The position numbers and the translations under genes were made by a program. Shown one piece after another: positions 11,257-20,700 of a stretch of 64,000 nt of DNA (the stretch's first letter is position 1; every line of letters begins with the position of its first letter). The notes below the pieces were generated by a model, which ran no database searches, was not told where the DNA came from, and saw nothing but the letters and a program-made list of their open reading frames with translations. This DNA comes from Rhynchopus euleeides (Eukaryota > Euglenozoa > Diplonemea > Diplonemida > Diplonemidae): the NCBI GenBank assembly GCA_963210315.1, contig OY723314.1, forward strand, positions 1,116,001 through 1,180,000, read 5' to 3'.

Positions 11257-14181
11257 CACCACGGACTAGTCGCCCGGACGACTAGTCGGGACGACGGGTG
11301 AAATGACGACGGGTGAAACGACGGGTGGCACCCGTCGACTCGACGGGTGGACCCGTCGAGTCGACGGGTGAACCTGCTGAAACGACGGGTGTTCCAGCCA
11401 TTTCCTGTTGATATGGGCCAATTTCCATTGAAAACTAGGGGAGTACCTTGCATGGCATCAGGTTATTTTTCACGCCGAGCTATCTTCCCTGCACAGACCC
11501 ACCCCCCCCATTACTTTCCATTTACAATTCCTAGTTGGTGAAGGGGCTGCCCACCGGTGGACCACCAGGAGGGGGGTGAGCCATCCAGGTGGGCAGGGGG
11601 CCTGGGGGTGGGGCCTCAAGACAACTCCCCCACGACGTCACTCCGCTCTCGAGGACAAACAAAATCACCTACGTACCTGAACTGCCAAACACCCCCCCCC
11701 TCACTTACGGGTGCGCGGATCTCATGTGCTCTTCGCGCTTTACAGTGGTTTTAAAGAGCTCGAAACAAACACAGCAACGCTTTTGTGTCAGCACGCGCGA
11801 ATGGTGACTGAGGTAGTGCTGGCTCAGTCCCTTCGATTTTGTCCGTTTGCCGCACTCCTGGCATGTGACAGTGCAGGTCTGACACGGCGCGTTGTTTTGT
11901 GGCCGATGTGCAGCATCATAATGCGCAAACAGTGCTTCTCTCGTGTGGACAACTTTGGAGCACACAATGCAGATATGTTGCTGCACAGGCACTGTACCGG
12001 ATGGGGTTGGTTCTGGCACTTCTGGCACATCCTCGCTGTTGCCCCAGGATTTGGACTTGCAGATGCATGCGAGCAGCGTTGCCTTTGGAGTGGTGTTTTC
12101 CGGGTCGCCCAGAAATTGTTGGCCCCATCGCCCCCTTTTTGTGACGTGAGATCCAAGGCTGAGGGACTCGAGTCTCCGCTGCAGTGCTGCCGTTGCTCCC
12201 TTCCAACAAGCGTTCCTCGCGGTGACACAGCAGCAAAGCTTTATCGCGCCGAACTTCAGGAGGGTCGGGGTGCTCGGTTGGTCCAGCAGGCCGCACCCCT
12301 TGCCTTTGGTCCTCTGCATTTCGAAGAGCAGCAGGTCCCGTTCGGCGGTCTGCTGCGATGTCACCCTCAGGGCATGGCGTTTGGAGACGCCATTCCCCCT
12401 CTCCAGTTCCTCGTCACTCAGGGCGAGGGGGTGTGCATCTTCTGGATCAAACCAGTGGCTCATCGAATGGATATATGTAACACCACGCCCCTCGGATGTT
12501 CTCCCAGGTGACACCCACTCCAGGACAAACACAAGGATGTGCATTGCGATGAGCGAGAAGATGAACTGTTTCGCGCACTTTCCCTCCTGGTGGTACTTGA
12601 TGGGGGATGTCGTTGTAGCGGAAATGCACAAGCATTTCCATTGCAATACAGAGTAGATGCTGCACCCCCTTCGTCTTGGTAATGGTGAGTAAGCGACTCA
12701 GAACATCTCTGGCCTGGTTTCCCGTCATGTTAGAACACGTTGAGCTGCCAAGGACAGCCTTCTGCACGGCAGGTCCATCAGGCAAGATCTCTGCGAGTAT
12801 TGCGATGAACCCGTTTATGTCGGCAGGGGGGGTGACCCCTGCGTACAGGCTCTCAAACCCAGCTTCATGAAGTTCCTGGATGCTAGCCCTGTGGCAGGCG
12901 TGGAGCTGTTTCAACCAGTCATTTCGTGGTGTGGTACAAAACGCGCTCCTGTGCGAAGATGACCCCATCTTACTAAATGCCGACCACAGCTCAAGATGGT
13001 CCCCTGCTACCCTAAGCAGGCGAGCCGAAACATCACGTTCGCCTTTTCGAAAACCCCTCTCTGCACTCTTGCGATTTGCTTCAGGAAGTTGAACGTGAAC
13101 CACGTTCTGTACTCATCCTTCTGCTTATCGGCAACTGTCACCAACCGTGTTGCGAAGGCACCGTCGAAAATGCCTACGGCCAGCCTGCTCTGCTGGGTCT
13201 TCTGTGCCTGTTTCTTCTCCGCCTCGTACAGCTTCACCATAGCTGCAGTGCCGCGGGGCAGGCGTCGGCCATCTCCTTGAGCCCTGTCGGGTGGTCCTTC
13301 CCGTTGCTCTTCCGGAGGCCCAACCCGACAAACTCGATGTCTGACCCGCTATTGACACGGGCAGCGTACATCGTGCGACCATCCTTCGCGGTCGACTTGC
13401 TGATCACCCCACCCCCCACCTTCTCATACTTTTTGTACAGGGCAAGACTGATGATGGGATCAGTCGACTTGATTATCCGCCAGCTTGCCGAGAAGCTGCT
13501 TCAGGGCCATGTGGCTCAACCCATCAGCATCACGCTCGACAACATACGTGTTGATCCAAGCACGTACAAACACCGTCATGTCCACAGCGCTGGCGAGGGC
13601 CTGCGCTGCAGTACGCTTTGCCGCTGGCATTGATTGGTGTGGCTCGTCTGGGTGGCCTGGGTGGTGATGATGGTATCTTGGGGTATCTTGGCCTGGGTGG
13701 TGATGAGGGTACGGTATCTTGGAGACTGCCTTGTGGGTTGTGCAAGGGTTGGCTGGGGCGAAAATTTGCCTGGCAGAAAAGTGATCACCTTCATGAAGTA
13801 GGTTGCTCTGTCAAACTGACACAGTTTGTCAGAGTCAAGATCCCTCGAACAATGAAAATCCACGAGAACAGCCGTCGCACATGCACTTGAGGCCCCATCA
13901 CCAACTAGGAATTGTAAATGGAAAGTAATCGGGGGTGGGTCTGTGCAGGGAAGATAGTTCGGCGTGAAAAATAACCTGATGCCATGCAAGGTACTCCCCT
14001 AGTTTTCAATGGAAATTGGCCCATATCAACAGGAAATGGCTGGAACACCCGTCGTTTCAGCAGGTTCACCCGTCGTGCCGACGGGTGCCACCCGTCGAGT
14101 CGACGGGTGCCGCCTGTCGAGTTTTCACCCGTCGTCCCGACTAGTCGACCCCACCCGTCACTGCCCGACTAGTCCGTGGTG
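11257..14181 (-). mobile_element. Inverted, degenerate second copy of the two-gene transposon
   Basis: This 2,925-bp copy runs right to left: 5' end at 14181, protein-1 remnant, transposase remnant, 3' end at 11257. It lies inside copy 1 just after the transposase stop. The uninterrupted target can be read from this copy's own 3' region (ttcaggtacgtagg). Comparing the flanks (ttcagg before, ggtacg after) gives a GG duplication. Large internal sequence is missing relative to copy 1. Confidence 0.85.
11705..13640 (-). pseudogene. Broken transposon proteins 1 and 2, fused by a deletion
   Basis: Compared with 8233-11224, this copy has an internal deletion. It joins protein 1 after KKQAQKTQQ directly to the transposase at RLAVGIFDG (about 13190). 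It also has a frameshift in GFRVAGD (about 13015), a short deletion after LYAGV (about 12830), and an extra C at about 12604 that shifts the frame after RYNDIP. The last 300 or so transposase codons, with the zinc fingers, remain open to a stop at 11705. The element is non-autonomous. Confidence 0.85.
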
Positions 14182-14444
14182 GGTACGTAGGTGATTTTGT
14201 TTATACCATCCAAAACACAGCGCAGCATTGTGTATAGGAGGAAATACGATACTAGAAAGGACTGGCGTCATCACCTCTGTCATGTTTCCCTTTCTTCGTG
14301 CTCCACCACACCTTCTGTACTTCAGACAACACAAACACACAATAGCCGGTCGTGAGATTTGTGCAGAGGAGTGGTGGAAGCGGTCAACAAAACATTTTTC
14401 TGACCAAAATAGACCTGGCCACCTGTTCCTTGATTGCTGCCACA

Positions 14445-15440
14445 GCTGAGCCGTGAGCTCCAGGTGCAACCTCACAAAGGCACTTCCACACAAGCGCCCC
14501 CGCAGCTGTCTTGCGCTCCAAGAGCACAACCAGCTGTTTTTTCGTGACTCCACAGGTGACCTTTGCATCGCCAGCCGCGCTTTTTCTCCGTGACTTCACA
14601 GTCGAGCCCTGAGCTCCAGGAAAACCGCACACACCACTAGCCGTTCCTTGTGCCTCTTTAGTATGCCCTGAGCCTAGGAGCCCATCACAGGAAAAGAAGA
14701 CCTCTGCACCGCGAGCCGTTTCTTCCTGCGACTCCACAGCGGGCCCTGAGCTCCAGGAGCTGATGTGCATTAGATTAAGACGTGCACCATTTGCTGCTCG
14801 TTACGCGACTCCACAGTGAGCCCTGAGCTCCCGGATCTGACCGCAGGAGAGGACCATGAGCTGTTCGCTTCGCGACTCCACAGTGGGCCTTGAGCTCCCG
14901 GAGCATGAGAGTATCACGAGCTGTTCGCCTGCGACTCCACAGTGAGCCCTGAGCTCCCGGATCTGACCGCAGGAGAGGACCATGAGCTGTTCGCTTCGCG
15001 ACTCCACAGTGGGCCTTGAGCTCCCGGAGCATGAGAGTATCACGAGCTGTTCGCCTGCGACTCCACAGTGAGCCCTGAGCTCCCGGAGCTGACCGCATGA
15101 GACGACCATGAGCTGTTCGCTTTGCGACTCCACAGTGAGCCCTGAGCTCCCGGAGCATGAGAATGTCACGAGCTGTTCGCCTGTTCGCCACAGTGAGCCC
15201 TGACCTCCCGGATCTGACCGCATGAGAGGACCATGGGCTGTTCGCTTCGCGACTCCTCAGTGGACCCCCGAGCCCCCGGAGCATGAGTATGTCACGAGCT
15301 GTTTCACCTGCGACTTCACGTGAGCCCTGAGCCCCCGGAGCTGACCGCATGAGAGGACCATGGGCTGTTCGCTTCGCGACTCCACAGTGGGCCCTCGAAC
15401 TCCCGGAGCATGAGAAGATCATCAGCTGTTCGTTCGCGAC
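14445..15440. repeat. Minisatellite built on GACTCCACAGTGAGCCCTGAGCTCCCGGA
   Basis: Units of about 60-67 bp alternate between two types. One continues with a gctgaccgcatgagaggaccatgagctgttcgc-like tail, the other with gcatgagagtatcacgagctgttcgcctg. Together they make a higher-order repeat of about 127 bp. Copies are diverged at both edges. The same repeat resumes at about 16292-16530, beyond the cyclase fragment. Confidence 0.85.
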
Positions 15441-15689
15441 TCGACCCCCCAGGGCCCCCTCCGATTCGGACCCGCAGAGAGGTGACAACCTGTCTCGCAG
15501 GGTTCTGGGTCCAGCACGGCTCCTCCAGAGAGATGCTCGCAGAGAAGGATGCGATGCAGCTGACGACCGTCACTGTGCGCCGCATCGCGAGTTCCTCGCG
15601 GAGCAAGACCTGGACAGTGCGGAGGAGATCCTCGGGGGCTGGGCTTCGCCTCCCAGGGGTGACGAGCGCCCTCTGTGATAGCGTGGATA

Positions 15690-16290
15690 ACCGGCGGTCG
15701 TATCAGCCGCATATGCCGGATTCAGCGTTTGAGGTGCTGCAGAGCGCGAGGGGGTTCAACCGGGTGCAGCGGGCGCGGGTTGTCCCCGGGACAGGCGATT
15801 CACAGACTGAGCCGAGTGGTTTCACAGACATCCGTGCATCGGCATCGATACAGGAGAGGCGGCACCTGATGCCACGAAACGCGCCAGCCGTGTCCACAAT
15901 GGGAACAACCCACGAGTCCCTCGGGAGGGGGCGGGTATGAGGTGAACACTACCGGCGACTCCTTCGGTGACCTGCCGTTGCACCGCAGCAGGGGTTAACT
16001 TTGCACTGCGGATGCACGAGTCACTCTTCACCGTCCCCTGACACCCGTGCGGGTTGGGGTGAACAGCGGACCGGTCGCCTCGGAGGAAGTCGCTCTCACA
16101 AGCGTGTCGACTTCTTCGGGCGCACCGTGGACGTCGCGGTGCGGCCGGAGGGTGTGGGCCACTCGGGTGCGGTGGCCCTTCGCGTCGACCTGTGGACCTG
16201 CCTCCCTGCAGTGTCGGCCCCCCGAGGAGATGGCGCTGAAGGGGGTGAAGCAGGTGGTGCTGACGACCTGCATCTGGCCCGAAAATCCTG
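15690..16290 (+). pseudogene. Class III nucleotidyl cyclase domain fragment, frameshifted
   Basis: Conserved cyclase-homology-domain motifs appear in order but in three frames. GFTDIRASAS (from 15818) holds the first metal-binding Asp. GYEVNTTGDSFG (from 15933) holds the second. VRVGVNSGPV starts at 16047. RVDFFGRTVDVAVRPEGVGHSG starts at 16103. A stop follows the second motif. At least two frameshifts and the lack of the rest of a protein make this a dead fragment. It is embedded in the minisatellite, inside an insertion, inside a transposon. Confidence 0.75.
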
Positions 16291-17150
16291 AAGTCCCACA
16301 GTGAGCCCTGAGCTCCCGGAACACGAGAAGACCATCAGCTGTATTGCCGGCAATTCCACAGCGGCCGAAGCTGACCGCACGAGAAGATCATGAGCTGGTC
16401 GTTCCCCGACTCCACAGTGAGCCCTGTGCTCCCGGAGCTGATCGTGATTAGATGAAGACCTCTACACCACTCGCTGCTGCGCCTGCGACGCCACAGCGGG
16501 CCCTGAGCTCACCAGGAGCACCCGCGCGCAAACATTCACCACTCGTGATCCATGAACACCAGAAGCTGTTCGTCGGAGAAGAAGTCCTGTCCGGCACTAG
16601 CTGTCCGCCCTGCGACCCCACAGGTGGAAGCGGTCAACAAAACATTTTTCTTCGTTCCATTTTTGTGTTTCCATAGCGCCAAGTAAGATATCGACAGAAG
16701 GACGTCTAGTACGCGTATTTGTCCTCGAGAGCGGGGTGACGTCGTGGGAGGGAGTTGTTTTGAGGCCCCACCCCCAGGCCCCCTGCCCACCTGGATGGCT
16801 CACCCCCCTCCTGGTGGTCCACCGGTGGGCAGCCCCTTCACCAAAGGGAACCAAAGGAATTGTAAATGGAAAGTAATGGGGGGGTGGGTCTGTGCAGGGA
16901 AGATGGCTCGGCGTGAAAAATAACCTGATGCCATGCAAGGTACTCCCCTAGTTTTCAATGGAAATTGGCCCATATCAACAGGAAATGGCTGGAACACCCG
17001 TCGTTTCAGCAGGTTCACCCGTCGTGCCGACGGGTCCACCCGTCGAGTCGACGGGTGGCACCCGTCGACTCGACGGGTGGACCCGTCGTTTCACCCGTCG
17101 TCATTTCACCCGTCGTCCCGACTAGTCGTCCGGGCGACTAGTCCGTGGTG

Positions 17151-17719
17151 GCCCCCCCCACCAAGCAGTCGGGAACAGAGCGGCAAAGAGTTGAGGTGAC
17201 ACTTTCCCCCCGACCCCCTCTGCTTCTGCCGCCCCGACACAGCCGCCACTCCCCTGCCCCCACACGAGCAACAGCAGCCAGAGAGGGTTTCGAACACCCC
17301 CCCCCCCCTTTCGATCTACACACCACACCCCAGCTGCAGGCAGGATCTGACCCGTTGGGGTCGGGGAGGGGGTAGGGGGCTCTTATTAGGGGAGGAAGCC
17401 CTGCAGCGGCAGGAGAAGGGAGTGAGGAGGGGGGGGGGGGCTGGAGAGAGAGAGAGGGGGGTTTTATTCTGAAAGTGCCCCCCCCCCCCCCCCCCCCCCC
17501 CACCCCCACCCCCCCTCCCTCCCCCCCCCCCCTCATGGAGTTAGAGTGAGGCCAGGCCTTCTTTGTTATTCCTCAAGACCTGTGTGTCCCTCTCCCTCCC
17601 CCCCCCTCCTTTGAAACTGTGGGGGAGCAACCCATCGAGGCTGATTCCCCCCCCCCCCCCCCACCCACCCTCCCCCTTTCCCCCCTTTCCCCCCCCCCCC
17701 CCTCTGAGGGAGCTACACG
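17151..17719. other. C/G homopolymer-rich upstream region of the kinesin gene
   Basis: No gene. Long C tracts (for example about 17478-17535 and 17648-17702) and G/A-rich stretches dominate. A pyrimidine tract ending ctctgag lies about 12 bases before the kinesin ATG, which could serve as a splice acceptor. Confidence 0.6.
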
Positions 17720-20700
17720 ATGAGCTCTCGCCCACGGGTGTACTGCAGGATCCGCCCGCTGAACGAGCGGGAGAAGGCTGTTGATGGGCAGAAGGAGTGT
17801 TTCTTCGCAGACGGGGACAGCACGCTTGTCTACAGGAAGGAGAAGGATGGGGACTCTGTGCGCAGTAGGTTTGACAGCGTGCTGGGCGAGCAGACCTCTC
17901 AGGAGAGGGTGGCGGGGCTGCTGCAGCGCGAGGTCATCACATCGCTGTTCAAAGGGTACAACGCGACTGTATTCGCCTACGGGCAGACGGGGAGCGGGAA
18001 GACCTACACCATGGAGGGGAAGCAGAACGACCGGGGGCTGATCCCGCGCCTCATCTCCGAGATCTTCGCAGAGTTTGAGAAGAAGAAGGACGCGAACCAG
18101 GTCATCCAGATCTCCTACGTCCAGATCTACCAAGAGCAGATCCAGGACCTCATGCAGAACCGGAAGCTGCTGGACATCAAGATGGACACCCGGGGCTCCT
18201 ATGTTGCGAACGGCGCCATGTGGAAAACGGTTGCAAACACGCAGCAGGCGATGCAGGCCTATGTTGAAGCCTCCGGCAAGAGAACCATCAACGCCACAGA
18301 TATGAACCTCATCAGCAGCCGGAGCCACGCCCTCCTCCAGGTGCAGCTGAAGTGGGACGAGCCACACGCGCCGGGATCCAACGCAAAGCTGAATCTCATC
18401 GACCTGGCGGGGTCAGAGAAGGTGGGCCTCTCCGGCGCGTCAGGCGAGGTGCTGAAGGAGGCGATCGCCATCAACAAGTCTCTCTCCGCACTCTCGAATG
18501 TGGTGAAGGCGCTTGTCGAGCAGGCGCGGGATTCTCAGAAGCGGGTGCACGTGCCTTACAAAGACTCGAAGCTGACGTATCTCCTGCAGAGCAGCCTGGG
18601 GGGGAACAACCTGATCCACTTCATCCTCTGCCTCAGCGCCAGCGTGCTGTACCGTTCGGAGGGGAACTCCACGGTGGATTTCGGGAAGCGCGCACTGAAG
18701 GTTGTGCTGAAGCCTGTGAAAAACCCGATCGACTTCAAACGCCTCGAAGAGATGGAACGCATGATCGAGCAGATGCGGCAGCACATCACGGAGCTCGAGG
18801 GGAAGCTCTCTGGGCAGGGTTCCGCGCAGGGAGACCCCGCCCCGAAGAAACCCGCTGTGCGCGACGGGGATCTGTTCCTCGAGATGGAGACGATCCGGCA
18901 GGACGACCAGGATGCGAATGCAAACGCGGAGGATAACGCCGGGTCGTCGAAGGAGCAGCAGGCTATTCAGGAGCGCATCTCACGCCTGCAGGAGCAGCAG
19001 CGGCGCGTTGAGAAGCGCATCACCGAGAGGGAGAAGGAGCTGGTGGACCTGCGGGGGACGAATGAGAAGGAGCGTGCCGCCCTGCAGATCCGGTATGAGG
19101 ATGAGAGGAGGCGGTTCGATGAGGAGCTGAACACGCTGCGGTGCAACGTGGCGCAGCAGATGGAGCGGCTGACGGAGAAGGAGAAGAATGCAAAGGTCGC
19201 GCGCCTCCACCGGAGCAGGGAGAAGACGGAGGCCCGCATCGAACGTGCCAGCACCAAGGCAAAGCTGAAGAGCAACCAAGAGCTAGAGAGGATATTCCGG
19301 ATGCTCCCAGAGTCCCTCCACGAGCTCACATCGCACTGCATCCTCTTCCCCCAGAGCAAGGCGTACTTCCGCGAGCTGGGGGGCCTGAAGAAGCTGTTCT
19401 CGCTGCTGGACTGCAAAGGGAATAAGGGGCGCGAGAGTTATATCGCGCATGCGGCGTATGCCCTGTCCATTGCCCTGGATGACGTCGGGAGGGACGAGGC
19501 GCGCGATCTGGGTGGTGTGTCTGCCATATCCGAGGTGCTGCAGCGCTCCGACGAGCACAGCAAGCAGTTTGCCTGCAGGGCGTTGGAGGCGCTCGTCAGA
19601 TCGAACGATTCGAATAAGCAGAGCGTTCCGGATGATATCCTGCAGAGCCTGGCTGAGCTGATCGGTACCCACCCCCACCAGCAGGTGCAGGAGGCTGCGT
19701 GCAGCGCGCTGGCGGAGATCGCGGATGGCCTCCCGAAGATCAAGGAGAAGCTGATGGACTTCGGGCTCCTCCGGAAGATCATCACCCTCATTCGTGACAC
19801 ACCTGCTGAGGTGGCGGATCTGATCAAGGTGGGGGTCACCATCATCGGGCGGCTTGCGCAGCAGCATGTGCAGAGCCAGCAGGAGGTTGCCCGGCTGCAG
19901 GGCGTGGCGATGCTGGCGGATCTGCTCTTCAGCAGCGTGGGGGAGAGGGACCCGCAGCTCCCGGTTCTGACGGCGTATGCGCTTGTTAACGTGTGCTGCA
20001 GCAACCGGGACAACATGCAGCTCCTGCAGCAGCACCCGCAGTTTGCGGAGATCCGCTTCAAACTCCTGGAGGGGCTGGGGCGGGTCTTTTCCGACAACAT
20101 CTCGAAGGAGAACCGGATCAGCGCAACTGCGAGCCACACCATCACCGGGAACGACGGCGTCACCCCGCTCTTCAGCTACCACGGGGTCACCTGCAAAGGG
20201 GGATGGGATGCCTTCACGGCAGGGGGCCGCCCGACGTACTCTAGCTTTATGGAGAACCCGCAGTTTCTGCTGCATGTTAAGGAGGAGGCGAATGTGTCGA
20301 TCGTCCTGACTGACACAGACTGCGAGGATAAGGTGCTCCGGGCCACGCCCCAGAGGAAGAAGACGATCTATATGGGCATCGCTGTGTTCAACGGGGACCG
20401 GCAGCTGATGTGCGAGCAGGGTTTGAAGCAGCTGGATTTCAACGGGAAGTTCGTCACCTCCGGGAGGTACAACAGGAACAGGGAGAATACGCTGTCGCTC
20501 ACCCTGCCCGGGTCGGAGGAGCCGTATGTTGTTGTGCCCTTTACAGCGCATTTGATGCAGTTTACGAAATTTGTCCTCAGCGTCTTCGCAGACAAGGAGG
20601 TGGAGGTGACGCATATCCCGGAGGAAGGTGGGTGGATCAAACGCACCTTCGAAGGGTCGTGGACTGCGAAGACCGGGAAAGGGGTAGACTCCTTCGGCTG

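Larger units (their letters stand above)
14203..16717. mobile_element. 2.5-kb insertion inside copy 1, flanked by TTT
   Basis: Copy 1 reads gattttgttt up to 14202 and resumes with gtcctcgag at 16721. The sister copy shows these joined as gattttgtttgtcctcgag. TTT is present at both junctions (14200-14202 and 16718-16720), so a 3-bp duplication is possible. No clear inverted ends were found. The insert holds a minisatellite, a cyclase pseudogene, and a direct repeat of ggtggaagcggtcaacaaaa (about 14371 and 16624). Confidence 0.7.
7703..17150 (+). mobile_element. Two-gene DNA transposon (copy 1), interrupted by two later insertions
   Basis: The termini are CACCACGGACTAGTCG at 7703 and its inverse ending at 17150. 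Both ends carry subterminal clusters of CGACGGGTG in both orientations, with CGACTAGTCG palindromes. Two + strand genes fill the left part (8233-9201 and 9374-11224). The 3' part is interrupted first by an inverted sister copy (11257-14181), then by a 2.5-kb insert (14203-16717), and resumes at 16721. Ends starting CAC, subterminal motif arrays, two proteins and a 2-bp duplication around the nested copy resemble the CACTA/Mirage/Chapaev group. The transposase family itself is not established. Confidence 0.8.

Noticed and set aside
14775..15488. Minus-strand frame with repeated GVAKRTAHGP units
   Set aside because: It follows the minisatellite only; units change length and frame, with no start context or domain.
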